Shown here in pieces: positions 55,119 to 64,000 of a stretch of 64,000 bases of DNA. The DNA comes from Bacillus cytotoxicus (lineage in GTDB: Bacteria; Bacillota; Bacilli; Bacillales; Bacillaceae_G): the NCBI RefSeq assembly GCF_023715645.1, contig NZ_JAMBOP010000021.1, positions 1 to 64,000 of the forward strand, in the 5' to 3' direction. A program made the translations under genes and the position numbers. Below the pieces are notes generated by a model, which was not told the DNA's origin, did no database searches, and saw only the letters and a program-made list of their open reading frames with translations. Every line of letters begins with the position of its first letter. The stretch's first letter is position 1.

Positions 55119-55275
55119 TTTATCCCGCATTAACGGGCAATAATACTCCCACCTCAAAATTCAGTGAAAGCAAAGAAGTTAGGTGGGAGATAAACTGCCC
55201 GTAAAAGCCCGATTGGTTCAACTAATAATCAGTGGGGGATGAAGAAAACCCCCACTGATTAAAGTTTCACTTTAT
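55119..55275. repeat. bcr1-like repeat, full-length
   Basis: 157 bp bounded by TTTAT on both sides (55119-55123 and 55271-55275). Nested stems: ACGGGCA/TGCCCGT, CTCCCACCT/AGGTGGGAG and CAGTGGGGG/CCCCCACTG. Size, TTTAT edges and structure fit what I recall of bcr1 of the B. cereus group. Half-copies stand at 40541 and 57198. Confidence 0.75.
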
Positions 55276-55490
55276 CACAGGTATACAATACTATTCCGTT
55301 CTTCTATAATATTCACATCCTTAAAATATATTAGAAAAACATTTACAAGAAAGTATTTTATTTACATTCAAATTTTATTAACACTTTAAAGAGTATAAAA
55401 TATTATATCACTATTTTTTATTTCCAAAACATTTCTCCATATTACATATTCGTGGCAAAATTTCGTCTAAATTGTGTATCTGCTACAAAT

Positions 55491-55519
55491 AAAAAAACCG
55501 GCATTCGCCAGCTTTTTTA
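55491..55519 (-). terminator. Terminator of nhaC
   Basis: AAAAAGCTGGC / GCCGGTTTTTTT stem-loop, 20 bases past the stop. Confidence 0.75.
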
Positions 55520-55539
55520 TTTACATAAAACACTATATA

Positions 55540-56925
55540 TTAACTAACTTTTTTATGCTCTTTTAATGGTTGTTTTCCATTTCCAACGAATCCTAAAATA
55601 ATATGAATAACAGGAACCACTAAACAAAATATAGCGAACGGTAAATATTGCAGTGTAGATACACCGAGTGTACCAGTAATAAATACACCACTCACTCCCC
55701 ATGGAATCAATGGATTCACAGCAGCTCCGGCATTCGCTAAAATTCCTGAAAGATTTTTCGGATCTAAATGAATTGCCTCAAATTGTGATTTAAATGCTTC
55801 ACCTGGTAAAATAACTGATAAATACTGCTCACCTAGAAGAACATTGATACCAATTGAGCTTAATGCAGTCATAAGCATTAAGTTTCCTTTCGTACTTACC
55901 ATACCTGAAATCTTAGAAATTAGCTTTTCAATAATTTTTACTTCTACTAATAATCCGCCTAGTGCTAAAGCAAGAAGAATAAGAGAAACAGACCACATCA
56001 TGCTTTGCATTCCTCCGCGAGTAAGTAACACATCTACACTCTTTACACCTGTTTTTGAAACAAAGCCATCTTGCATAAAAGCAGCAATTTGACCAAAGCT
56101 AGTATGCGGATGGTAAATATAACAAACCACAATCGTAATGGTTATACTAAGTAATAGCGTCGGAATAGCTGGCACTTTTTTTCTTGCACATAAAAATAAT
56201 ACTAATACTGGAATTAATGTGAAAACTGAAATGGTAAAAGATGAATGAAGTGTATGAACCAGCTCATCGATTTTATTTCCTCCTGATACTGCTGCACCGT
56301 GTCCCACAAATAAGAAAAAGATAAGAGTTATAATAAAAGCTGGAATAATTGTCCGCATCATACTGCGAATATGTTCAAATAAATCCACTTCTGCAATAGC
56401 AGCTGCTAAGTTCGCTGTATCAGATAACGGAGAAATGTTATTTCCTAGAAAAGCGCCTGATATAATGGCACCTGCAATCATCGCTGGGTCCAAACCCATC
56501 ATTTGTCCCATTCCTAAAAATGCAATGCCCACAGTTGAAATGGTTGTAAAGGAGCTTCCCACCATGATCCCTACAAGTGCACATATGACAAAAACAGAAG
56601 GTAAAAAGAATTTTGCGGATAAAATTTTAAATCCGTAAATCATGATAGTCGGAATTGTTCCTGCTGCAATCCAAACACTAATTAAAATCCCAATTAGCAT
56701 AAATATAATGATAGGAATTAACCCTGGTAAAATTCCATTTTGAATCCCTTTATGAATTGTATCCCAAGAAACCCCTTTCATTTTTGCAAATAACACAACA
56801 ATTCCTATAGCGATTAAAATAGGCACTTGAGGAGGTAAACTTAAACCTATAATACAAATTCCTATAATCGCTAATAAAACGACTAAAAGAAAAATACTTT
56901 CTTTAAGTGTCACATCTCTTTTCAT
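55540..56925 (-). CDS. nhaC: NhaC-family Na+/H+ antiporter
   Basis: Start at ATG 56925 (461 residues), with AAGGAG 9 bases upstream. About 11-12 membrane helices; NhaC hallmarks are SSFTTISTVGIAFLGMG and ISGAFLGNNISPLSDTANLAAAI, the ion-binding acidic/polar segment. In the enterococcal tyramine cluster the last gene is likewise an nhaC. Here it could balance pH or sodium during tyrosine decarboxylation, or exchange an organic acid, as some NhaC relatives do. Confidence 0.9.
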   Translation of the reverse strand: MKRDVTLKESIFLLVVLLAIIGICIIGLSLPPQVPILIAIGIVVLFAKMKGVSWDTIHKGIQNGILPGLIPIIIFMLIGILISVWIAAGTIPTIMIYGFKILSAKFFLPSVFVICALVGIMVGSSFTTISTVGIAFLGMGQMMGLDPAMIAGAIISGAFLGNNISPLSDTANLAAAIAEVDLFEHIRSMMRTIIPAFIITLIFFLFVGHGAAVSGGNKIDELVHTLHSSFTISVFTLIPVLVLFLCARKKVPAIPTLLLSITITIVVCYIYHPHTSFGQIAAFMQDGFVSKTGVKSVDVLLTRGGMQSMMWSVSLILLALALGGLLVEVKIIEKLISKISGMVSTKGNLMLMTALSSIGINVLLGEQYLSVILPGEAFKSQFEAIHLDPKNLSGILANAGAAVNPLIPWGVSGVFITGTLGVSTLQYLPFAIFCLVVPVIHIILGFVGNGKQPLKEHKKVS

Positions 56926-57102
56926 TTGAATAAACTCCTTATCAGTTGAATTGTTATCGGATTCTATCAACCAATCCATTTGTTATCAGTATTTGCGAAT
57001 AATTGCACATTTGATATCTAAACACTATATCTAACAGAAATCAATGGAAATAAAATTCCACATAGGCCATAGAGCCATTCTGCTCATTCATACTTAAACC
57101 AT

Positions 57103-57180
57103 AAAAGGGCATAACAATGTTTTGGATGAGTATATATATTACTTACAAATCATACCAATAGATGTTTATGCCCTCTTTTA
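57103..57180. terminator. Long hairpin between pdxK and nhaC
   Basis: AAAAGGGCATAA-A / T-TTATGCCCTCTTTT arms about 50 bases apart. Probably ends the pdxK transcript, in which case nhaC has its own promoter. Confidence 0.55.
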
Positions 57181-57197
57181 TTTACCTAAAAATATAA

Positions 57198-57276
57198 AGT
57201 GAAACTTTAATCAGTGGGGGTTTTCTTCATCCCCCACTGATTATTAGCCCTCACCAATCGGGCTTTTACGGGCAGT
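57198..57276. repeat. Partial bcr1-like repeat touching pdxK
   Basis: The same half-copy as at 40541. It ends within the pdxK stop codon region, so the repeat boundary and the gene end coincide. The CAGTGGGGG/CCCCCACTG stem may act as a terminator. Confidence 0.85.
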
Positions 57277-58091
57277 TAACGCAAATCAGCTTTATTATAT
57301 GCACCGTGCCAAACGGGACCAACAAATTTATTGAAATCAAACCCTAATTTAATCCCCTCTGTCGTAAAGTCCTTCGCCTTAGCTACAGCCTCTTTTACTG
57401 AAAGTCCTTTAGCTAGTCCAGCTGTAATTGCAGCAGCAAAAGTACACCCAGCACCATGGTTACAGTTCGTATGAATTTTTTCCACTTCATAAAGTACAAA
57501 TTCTGTTCCATCATAAAGTAAATCGATTGCCTTATGATCCGCTAGAGCTTTTCCGCCTTTTATTACAACATTTTTAGCACCAAAATCGATAATTCTCTTT
57601 GCCGCTTCTTTCATATCGTTTACTGTTGTTACATTTTGTAATCCAGATAACTGACCTGCTTCGAATAAGTTTGGCGTTACAATTGTTGCCTTTGGTAAAA
57701 GAAGATCACGAATTGCAAGTCCGTTTTCAGGATGCAGCGGTTCATTTTCCCCTTTACAAACCATAACCGGATCAATGACAACATTTTGCATCTCATATGT
57801 TTCAATTACATCACTTACAAGCTCGATCATATCTATTGATCCAAGCATTCCTGTTTTCATCGCATCTAATTTTCCACCAGAAAAAATTGTTTTTAATTGC
57901 GCTTGTACAAGTTCCTTGTCAACCGGATGAACATGATGATGCCAGTTATTATCAGGATCCATTGTCACAATTGTCGTAATGGCAGTTAAACCAAACGTAC
58001 CATACTCTTCAAATGTTTTCAGATCCGCCTGCAATCCTGCTCCTCCACTCGAATCAGAACCTGCTATCGTTAATACTTTTTTTACCGTCAT
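57276..58091 (-). CDS. pdxK: Pyridoxine/pyridoxal kinase (ThiD-like)
   Basis: Start at ATG 58091 (271 residues), with GAGGAG upstream. Ribokinase/ThiD fold: [20 protein letters not shown] at the N-terminus, [22 protein letters not shown], and the phosphate-binding anion hole [14 protein letters not shown] with its catalytic Cys/Asp-equivalent region, as in B. subtilis PdxK. It phosphorylates pyridoxine and pyridoxal to PLP. Immediately beyond tyrosine decarboxylase, a PLP enzyme, it likely supplies that cofactor. HMP kinase (ThiD) is the alternative. Confidence 0.85.
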   Translation of the reverse strand: MTVKKVLTIAGSDSSGGAGLQADLKTFEEYGTFGLTAITTIVTMDPDNNWHHHVHPVDKELVQAQLKTIFSGGKLDAMKTGMLGSIDMIELVSDVIETYEMQNVVIDPVMVCKGENEPLHPENGLAIRDLLLPKATIVTPNLFEAGQLSGLQNVTTVNDMKEAAKRIIDFGAKNVVIKGGKALADHKAIDLLYDGTEFVLYEVEKIHTNCNHGAGCTFAAAITAGLAKGLSVKEAVAKAKDFTTEGIKLGFDFNKFVGPVWHGAYNKADLR

Positions 58092-58154
58092 GTTTTCACT
58101 CCTCAATCAATCTTATAGATCACGCTTAGAAAAATAAGATCAATTATATATAAA

Positions 58155-58193
58155 GATGAATGCATAACGGATTTTTAGCGTTATGCATTCATT
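58155..58193 (-). terminator. Hairpin after tyrDC
   Basis: GAATGCATAACG / CGTTATGCATTC, 25 bases past the tyrDC stop. The T tract is weak, so readthrough into pdxK is possible. Confidence 0.6.
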
Positions 58194-58218
58194 CTATAAA
58201 AATGATTTTCTACTAAAC

Positions 58219-60081
58219 TTATTTCACTACATTGTAGATTGTTTCAAGTTTAGCTTGGATTGCTTTTTCCATCTTAACAGCATATTCTTCAAATACATCT
58301 TTATCATGAGCATATGGAGATAATGCGCAAGCACGTAGTACTGTTACTTTACCTTCACGATCCCATTCTCCTTCACTAAATCCAAGACTCTTCACAAATG
58401 GAAGTGGGCTGTTACCATAGTCAGGAATAGCGAAGTCAGTATGAGATGTAATAAACTCATTATTATATAATCCACCTTTAACGTAAGAAGCTTGATCGAA
58501 GAAATCATGATTCAATTTGTTCATTTTTTCTAGGTCTGTATTACCTTCTTCATTAAATACGTAGTCAACCATATTAAAGTCAGGCTTTGTTAATGGATAC
58601 ACACGAATTGTTTTATCACCAACTTTAAATTCTTTTTCAGTTAAGAAGTCATAGAAACGATAAGCTCCTTCAATACTTGCGCCAATTAATTTACCATAAC
58701 CAGTTACATTTAGAGGTAACACTTGATGAGCTGTCCAAACTGCTGCTGCAGTTGCACCTGCTTTAGAACCTTCTAACATATATGCACCTAATAATGCTGG
58801 AATATCTGCACCTTTTTCGAATACGTAAGTTGCAAAGTAAGAAATTACATCGCGCATTCTAGTATCTTTAATAACAATACCGCCCGCAGAGTAAGGAATA
58901 TATCCCATTTTATGTGGGTCAATTGTAATCGTTTCTGCTTGGTTCATTGCTTTAAATGAATGATAAACTTCTTTTGTTAACCATGCACATTTTTCACTAA
59001 AGATGTTGTGTTTTGCATATACTTCTTCTAATTGATCCCATTCAATAAATTGGTTATTTTCATCTAGGAAAATAGAGCGAGCATAACCGCCGTAAGCAGC
59101 GTCTACGTGAATGTAGAAATAGATGCCTTCTTCTGCTAATTTTTCACGAAGTTCTACCATTTTATCAATACGATCTACTTGTCCTTCTTCTGTTGTACCA
59201 ATAACCCCAACAACACCAAGAACAGGAATTTGCTCAGCTGCTAGTTCACGAATTTTTTCTTCTAATTTATTAATGTCCATACGGTAGTTGTCATCAACAT
59301 CGATTTGCTCTACACAATCAAGACCTACACCGATAATATCAGCAGCTTTTAACCAAGAATAGTGTTTTGTTTGTGGGATTAACCATTTCCCTAATTTTTG
59401 TAGATTTTTACCACTACGTGCAGAATGAGATTTAATTTCATCCATTCTTTCTGGAATTTGCTCTAAAATCGCTAGAATTTCTTCTGTAGACATATTAAGT
59501 AATTCCCATTCAGACTTACCTGCAACATATTCAGGAGCTACTTCTTTAATCGCTAATGGTAAAGATTTCATATTACGTGCATACCATAGTCCCTCTAAGT
59601 TAGCGATGGAACCATCTGCGCAAATATGCCCCCAGCTTTCACCTTTTTTATAACTCATAAGTGCAGCAAATTCATGTCCAACTTCTTCTTCCATTTGAGA
59701 AGTACCAGGTGAAGATTCATATGCTACGTTATTACCATTCCATAACATTGCAGCTGTATAAGCAATGATAGAAGGCATTAATGTTTCAGAGTTCATATGT
59801 CCCCAGAAGCGTCCAGCAGTATGCCAAGGTAAAGAGTTCGTACGTAGTTTAGAAGATAATACATTGAACACACTGCGAATATGATCTGTAGTTTCTTGGA
59901 AACTTTTAGAACTTCTATCTTGAGGTGTGATAATAGGTAAATCTTGTGGCATATAATTTTGTCTCCAACCAACATGCTCATCTACCAGTTTTAATAATAA
60001 TTCTTTAAATAAATCTACATTTTCTCCTTTATCTCCTAAGAATAATGCTTTTAAATTAACATCTGGCATTTCATATTTCAT
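58219..60081 (-). CDS. tyrDC: Tyrosine decarboxylase
   Basis: Start at ATG 60081 (620 residues, the length of the enterococcal enzyme), with GGAGG 8 bases upstream; ATG 60087 is too close to it. Group II PLP decarboxylase: [40 protein letters not shown] (PLP Asp), and the Schiff-base lysine in [16 protein letters not shown]. It converts tyrosine to tyramine and CO2, consuming a proton. It follows tyrP by 49 bases. A glutamate decarboxylase is unlikely at this length. Confidence 0.92.
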   Translation of the reverse strand: MKYEMPDVNLKALFLGDKGENVDLFKELLLKLVDEHVGWRQNYMPQDLPIITPQDRSSKSFQETTDHIRSVFNVLSSKLRTNSLPWHTAGRFWGHMNSETLMPSIIAYTAAMLWNGNNVAYESSPGTSQMEEEVGHEFAALMSYKKGESWGHICADGSIANLEGLWYARNMKSLPLAIKEVAPEYVAGKSEWELLNMSTEEILAILEQIPERMDEIKSHSARSGKNLQKLGKWLIPQTKHYSWLKAADIIGVGLDCVEQIDVDDNYRMDINKLEEKIRELAAEQIPVLGVVGVIGTTEEGQVDRIDKMVELREKLAEEGIYFYIHVDAAYGGYARSIFLDENNQFIEWDQLEEVYAKHNIFSEKCAWLTKEVYHSFKAMNQAETITIDPHKMGYIPYSAGGIVIKDTRMRDVISYFATYVFEKGADIPALLGAYMLEGSKAGATAAAVWTAHQVLPLNVTGYGKLIGASIEGAYRFYDFLTEKEFKVGDKTIRVYPLTKPDFNMVDYVFNEEGNTDLEKMNKLNHDFFDQASYVKGGLYNNEFITSHTDFAIPDYGNSPLPFVKSLGFSEGEWDREGKVTVLRACALSPYAHDKDVFEEYAVKMEKAIQAKLETIYNVVK

Positions 60082-60135
60082 TTTCATTTCCTCCGATTCC
60101 TAATCAAATTATATAAATATACGGAATTAATATTT

Positions 60136-61575
60136 TTAATTAGCTTGTTTTAATTGTTCTGCTTCGTTATTTTCTTTTTTCCATTCTGGTTTCTTACATT
60201 TGTTAATGATGAGAGCAATTCCAATCATAACTACTGTAGCAACCACTTGATAAATTACGTAACCACTATACTGACTTGGTTTTAAAATGGATGGTGGAAT
60301 CAAACTTACAATAATCGTAAGTACAACACCTGCCATTGAGACAATAGATACAAACCACATTAATCCATTTCCTTTGCTGCCTAATCTAAATGGTCTATTA
60401 ATGTTAGGCATGTTATAGCGTAAGCGAATTGCTGAAATAGCAATTAAAGCATATACGATACAATATAGAATCGTTGTTGTAATTGTAATAATTAAGAATG
60501 CACTACTAATATCAGGAACTACTACATATAAGAAAGATACTAACGAAATAACAATTGCTTGAATCATCACAAATGTGATAGGAATGCCTTTGTCTGTTCT
60601 CTTTTGGAAGAACTTCGGTAGATTCCCTTCCTCTGCTACTTTAATCATAGATTTACTTGGTCCAAGTACCCATGCACTTAACTGTACTAAAACACCAATT
60701 AAAATCATTAAAGAAATAATGTTAACAAAGATAGATGGAATTCCTAAATCTTCACAGAAGATTAAGTATGGTTGTGTAATATTAGCTAATTCTACATGGC
60801 CGCGTGGCACTGCGTTAGAAACTGTTAAACCAGCAATAATATTAAAGAATACTAACAAAATAACAGAAGCGATAACAGCAATCGGATAGTTACGTTTCGG
60901 ATTTTCAATGTTATTTGCATGTACAGATGAGATCTCTACCCCTGCAAAAATAAAGATAATCCCTGATAAATACGTTATGCTACCTAAGTCTTTAAAGTTA
61001 GGTATTAAATCACTTGCTTTAAAATGTCCTAAGTAACTGTTTGGCTGAATTCCATTTTTAATCATATAGATAACACCTAGAACAACTAGAATAACAAATG
61101 GAATATATACACCAATAACAGCACCCCAGTTACCAGCAATTTTGATCATATCAAACTTAAGGTTTAATAAAGTTACACCCCAGTATGAAATCAAGATGAT
61201 AGCAAAAATAAAGTAGTTATTTGAAGATAATTCTGGTTTGTTAATAACATAACCTAGTAGAACACCAACAGTTGATGAAACCATTACCATTCCGAAGAAC
61301 ATTTGAACCCATAATAACCATGAGGTAACAAATCCCCATTTTTCACCTAATGCATTTTTAACCCAAACTTGCGGTCCACCCTCTTCAGGAAATCCTGTTG
61401 AAAGTTCAGCTGACATGAGCGCAATTGGGAGCGCAAATACAATTGCAGCAATTAACATATAGAAGATTTGCGTCCATCCTGTAATAGCAAGCGTCGGCAC
61501 ACTACGTACAGTACCAAAGAATGCCATCGTAATCCCAATTAACCCAAAAAGCGTTAACTTTTTTGACTTGGCCAT
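60136..61575 (-). CDS. tyrP: Tyrosine/tyramine antiporter
   Basis: A 479-residue APC-family exchanger of the GadC/TyrP branch, twelve membrane segments. LTLFGLIGITMAFFGTVRSVPTLAI at the N-terminus and EEGGPQVWVKNALGEKWGFVTSW are typical of the amino-acid/amine antiporters. It would import tyrosine and export tyramine, creating a proton-motive force with the decarboxylase. AAGAAGGAC precedes ATG 61575. It heads a tyrP-tyrDC operon with a 300-base leader. Confidence 0.88.
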   Translation of the reverse strand: MAKSKKLTLFGLIGITMAFFGTVRSVPTLAITGWTQIFYMLIAAIVFALPIALMSAELSTGFPEEGGPQVWVKNALGEKWGFVTSWLLWVQMFFGMVMVSSTVGVLLGYVINKPELSSNNYFIFAIILISYWGVTLLNLKFDMIKIAGNWGAVIGVYIPFVILVVLGVIYMIKNGIQPNSYLGHFKASDLIPNFKDLGSITYLSGIIFIFAGVEISSVHANNIENPKRNYPIAVIASVILLVFFNIIAGLTVSNAVPRGHVELANITQPYLIFCEDLGIPSIFVNIISLMILIGVLVQLSAWVLGPSKSMIKVAEEGNLPKFFQKRTDKGIPITFVMIQAIVISLVSFLYVVVPDISSAFLIITITTTILYCIVYALIAISAIRLRYNMPNINRPFRLGSKGNGLMWFVSIVSMAGVVLTIIVSLIPPSILKPSQYSGYVIYQVVATVVMIGIALIINKCKKPEWKKENNEAEQLKQAN

Positions 61576-61888
61576 AACTATGTCCTTCTTTCTGTTATTT
61601 AATTGTTACAGAGTAAATAAACTGAACTAATACGCTAATTTTCAAAAGAACTGTACTATTAAAAATACAAACCTTAAAAACTAGGGTATTAAAACAAAAT
61701 ATCTAATACGAAATTTGCAATTTCTATAAAATCATTCCTTTCTTCAAACAATGATATAATTTCGTAGAATACATCCCATAACACCAAACGGATAATATTC
61801 AAAAAACAACCATCTATTCTTTTAAAAATACATTAATAAAACATAAGTTTTAACTTGCGAATTCGTACACAAGCTAACTTATGACGTC

Positions 61889-61917
61889 AGTTTACTCCTG
61901 CGTTTTTGTTTTGTCAA
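61889..61917 (-). promoter_or_regulatory. Sigma-A promoter of tyrP-tyrDC
   Basis: Minus strand TTGACA (61912-61917), a 17-base spacer, and TAAACT (61889-61894). Transcription would begin near 61882, leaving a leader of about 300 bases. A TGACGTCA palindrome lies at the start point. Confidence 0.6.
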
Positions 61918-61918
61918 C

Positions 61919-61961
61919 AACCTAATAAACATTGATATGACAGTGTTTATTAGGTTTTTTT
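61919..61961. promoter_or_regulatory. Palindrome next to the tyrP -35
   Basis: AACCTAATAAAC / GTTTATTAGGTT with 14 bases between, ending one base from the -35. On the plus strand seven T follow, so it is also a good terminator in that direction. A second inverted repeat, AAAGCATTAAA/TTTAATGCTTT, lies at 61977-62000. Confidence 0.5.
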
Positions 61962-62084
61962 AAAAACTTTTTATTTAAAGCATTAAAGATTTAATGCTTT
62001 CATCTATTAAAGCGTTAAGCCTTTTATTTATAAAAATATATAAAATAATTATAAAGAAACATGTATTTTTATACACAGAAACAT

Positions 62085-62120
62085 AAAAAAGAAGAGTGAA
62101 CTTTCTTCACTCTTCTTTTA
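62085..62120 (-). terminator. Terminator of the Rep-like gene
   Basis: AAAAGAAGAGTGAA / TTCACTCTTCTTTT, 28 bases past the stop, strong in both directions. Confidence 0.85.
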
Positions 62121-62147
62121 AAAAGGCGGACAACCTATACTTAATTA

Positions 62148-62831
62148 TTATTTTAAAAAAGGATTTTTTTCATCTTCTCTTAAGCCAGGATGCCAGTCTA
62201 ACATATTTACAAACGCATGACTTGCAATCGGATCATTTATACAAAATTTATCCACTGCTAAATAATCCTTATTTCCAGCTATTAATCGATCTGTTACATT
62301 TTTTAACAATTTGCTATATCCAATTAATCGTCTGGATGTAATCATTTTACTTTTCCGAAGAGGGACTTCATTTCTTTGTTCACGGAATTTTAACAATTTT
62401 TCTGAAAAAATTTCACACCCATCTTCTTTTCCGTTCACTACTTTCACATTTACATACAAATCAGTTTCTATCCTCAATGCTCTGCTCCATAAAGAGACCC
62501 AATTATCATACTTGATATAGTATCTCCCCTGAAAATAGCTTTTTATCATCGGAAGTAAAATGTGAATTCTGGGATAATACGTATCACCTTTTTTAAAAAT
62601 ATCTAACATCCTAAAACAACCTAAATGAGCTTGTTGTACAGATTTATACTTAAACAACCGATTGAATCCAATTAACATCTTATCCAGCATCCCATTAATC
62701 TGTTCTTCGTTTATATTGTTTAAGCCCAAATCTACTAATAACCAATTTACTTGCTGCTCTTTATTAACTTCTGTTATTACACGGTGATTAAAGTATGCTA
62801 ATTCCAAAGCTCGTTCCCATGACGTCAGCAT
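62148..62831 (-). CDS. Rep_1-like plasmid replication protein, probably inactive
   Basis: A 227-residue protein resembling the middle of rolling-circle replication initiators (Rep_1, pUB110 type): RIHILLPMIKSYFQGRYYIKYDNWVSLWSRAL corresponds to the HFHVLL...SYF...YI..W..LW..A block. The HUH metal motif has decayed to RIH and the catalytic YxxK segment is not evident; the N-terminal third is missing. Yet the frame is open and GAGGAG precedes ATG 62831. Either a plasmid-derived relic or a domesticated DNA-binding protein. It sits between tyrS and tyrP. Confidence 0.7.
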   Translation of the reverse strand: MLTSWERALELAYFNHRVITEVNKEQQVNWLLVDLGLNNINEEQINGMLDKMLIGFNRLFKYKSVQQAHLGCFRMLDIFKKGDTYYPRIHILLPMIKSYFQGRYYIKYDNWVSLWSRALRIETDLYVNVKVVNGKEDGCEIFSEKLLKFREQRNEVPLRKSKMITSRRLIGYSKLLKNVTDRLIAGNKDYLAVDKFCINDPIASHAFVNMLDWHPGLREDEKNPFLK

Positions 62832-62854
62832 AATTAATCTCCTCGCTTTCTCCC

Positions 62855-62960
62855 TTTGTTTTTACTTTTGCATGTGGTAGGAAAAAGCCCTGACCACGTA
62901 TGGCCAGGTGCTCTCGCCTCCCTAAAAACACAGGGGTTTTTATATCAGTTTTTCAATTTA
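62855..62960. repeat. Short interspersed repeat (MITE-core related)
   Basis: CTCCCTTTGTTTTTACTTTTGCATGTGG, GGAAAAAGCCCTGACCACG-TATGGCCAGGTGCTCTCGCC, then ACAGGGGTTTTTATATCAG. It fills the gap between tyrS and the Rep-like gene. Confidence 0.65.
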
Positions 62961-62981
62961 CATTTATATATTTACAGAGCC

Positions 62982-64000
62982 TTATTCTCCTAATTTCACC
63001 AAGCTGTAATTCTTTTTACCTTTACGGATAATAATAAATCTTCCATCGAATGAATTTTCTACTGTAACATCTGTATTTACATCCGTTACTTTGTCTCCAT
63101 TCATCAAAATAGCCCCATTATTAATATCTTCCCTTGCTTGGCGTCTAGAAGGTTCAATTCCTAAGTCTACTAACCACTCAACAATATTTTTTGTTTCCTT
63201 TGCAGCGTGGAAAGTCGGCATCTCTTTGAAACCTTGTTCAATTTCATCCGCTGTTAACGATTTAATATCCCCGCTAAATAATGCTGCTGTAATTTTTATT
63301 GCTTGTGAAAGTGCATCCTCACTATGAACAAATTTAGTCATTTCTTCTGCTAATACTTTTTGTGCTTCACGTTTATGAGGTTCTGTTTGCACCTTAACTG
63401 CCAATTCATCAATTCTATCTTTCGTTAAGAATGTGAAGAATTTCAAGTATCTGAGTACATCGCGATCATCTGTGTTTAACCAAAATTGGTAGAATTCAAA
63501 TGGTGTTGTTTTATTAGGGTCTAACCAAATCGCGCCTCCTGCTGTCTTACCAAACTTCGTACCATCTGATTTTAATAGTAATGGAATTGTTAATCCAAAG
63601 ACTTTTGCATCTGGTCCTTCTTTTTTACGAATTAAGTCTAAACCACTTGTAATATTTCCCCATTGGTCACTACCACCAATTTGTAGTTGTACACCTTCTT
63701 CTTTGTATAAATGATGGAAATCCATCGATTGTAGAATTTGGTATGCGAATTCTGTAAACGAAATCCCTGTATCTAAACGACTTGCTACAATATCTTTAGC
63801 TAACATGCTATTTACACTAAAGTTTTTACCGTAATCGCGTAAAAAATCAATAATGTTTACTTTATGTGTCCAATCGTAGTTGTTAACCATTTTCACTTCG
63901 CTATTTCCACCAAAGTCAAATAGTTTTTTCATTTGTGCTGTTAATGCTTCAACATTATGCTGTACTTGTTCTAATGTTTGAAGTTGTCTTTCTGTTTGAC
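62982..64000 (-). CDS. tyrS: Tyrosyl-tRNA synthetase, C-terminal part (start off the edge)
   Basis: The open frame runs past the right edge (at least 22 codons upstream of the Met at 63932). Visible: VNNYDW, the tyrosine-binding QLQIGGSDQWGNITSGLDLI, the KMSKS-equivalent DGTKFGKT, and the C-terminal S4 RNA-binding domain (IEPSRRQAREDINNGAILMNGDKV). It charges tRNA-Tyr. In enterococci and lactobacilli a dedicated tyrS leads the tyramine cluster, so this may be that second, regulatory copy. The N-terminal HIGH motif is outside the window. Confidence 0.93.
   Translation of the reverse strand, partial: QTERQLQTLEQVQHNVEALTAQMKKLFDFGGNSEVKMVNNYDWTHKVNIIDFLRDYGKNFSVNSMLAKDIVASRLDTGISFTEFAYQILQSMDFHHLYKEEGVQLQIGGSDQWGNITSGLDLIRKKEGPDAKVFGLTIPLLLKSDGTKFGKTAGGAIWLDPNKTTPFEFYQFWLNTDDRDVLRYLKFFTFLTKDRIDELAVKVQTEPHKREAQKVLAEEMTKFVHSEDALSQAIKITAALFSGDIKSLTADEIEQGFKEMPTFHAAKETKNIVEWLVDLGIEPSRRQAREDINNGAILMNGDKVTDVNTDVTVENSFDGRFIIIRKGKKNYSLVKLGE

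Noticed and set aside
61576-61888. T-box riboswitch in the tyrP leader
   Set aside because: I looked for the T-box core GGTGGNACCGCG on the minus strand and a following terminator and found neither.
1-64000. CRISPR arrays
   Set aside because: No series of regularly spaced identical 24-40 base repeats was seen; the repeats found are dispersed elements.

Overview
The window looks like a chromosomal accessory region of a Bacillus cereus group bacterium. The reasons are the low-GC, strong GGAGG-type ribosome sites, several families of short interspersed repeats of the kind known in that group (including what looks like bcr1), and B. cereus-like metabolic genes (alsS/alsD, gabT/gabD, proline racemase). 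The species is inferred, not proven. Almost all genes lie on the minus strand.

Left half, 0-36 kb, is a defence island. 1.6-4.4 kb: a PLD-nuclease/SF2-helicase fusion with a MazG-like pyrophosphohydrolase. 5.5-12.9 kb: a five-gene operon of a Z1-domain helicase, a MORC/MutL-like GHKL ATPase, two uncharacterised proteins and a PD-(D/E)XK (DUF4420-type) nuclease. 13.1-15.2 kb: a 280-bp MITE-like element with 8-bp target duplication, itself interrupted by a complete group IIC intron. 15.25-20.8 kb: an RHH regulator plus two C5-cytosine methyltransferases, divergent from McrB-like and McrC-like genes, the layout of LlaJI/BsuMI-type restriction systems. 21-29.5 kb: decayed and accessory genes (an IS4-type transposase remnant, two genes each carrying one in-frame TGA, a NERD protein, a serine hydrolase, a restriction-endonuclease tail fragment, an Rpn nuclease). 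29.6-36.0 kb: a complete Wadjet (JetD-A-B-C) anti-plasmid system.

Right half, 36-64 kb, is catabolic. 36.3-45.7 kb holds the parts of the lysine/5-aminovalerate/glutarate and GABA pathway (permease, GabT, GabD, a DUF3870 protein, GlaH, LhgO), split by a PadR/DUF2812 cassette. It is followed by a secreted M60 metallopeptidase, the acetoin genes alsS-alsD, and an ornithine-cyclodeaminase-like protein with a proline racemase-family enzyme behind a probable sigma-54 promoter. 55.5-64.0 kb resembles the tyramine cluster of enterococci: tyrS (runs off the right edge), a tyrosine/tyramine antiporter, tyrosine decarboxylase, a pyridoxal kinase and an NhaC antiporter, with a degenerate plasmid Rep protein lodged in it.

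Four copies of one MITE (13.1, 43.9, 45.9 and 52.7 kb), each with a perfect 8-bp duplication, tie the region together and mark recent mobility. The strongest candidates for poorly described biology are the Z1/MORC operon with its shared methylase neighbourhood, the MITE with its nested intron, and the 5' leader hairpins in the glutarate/GABA genes.
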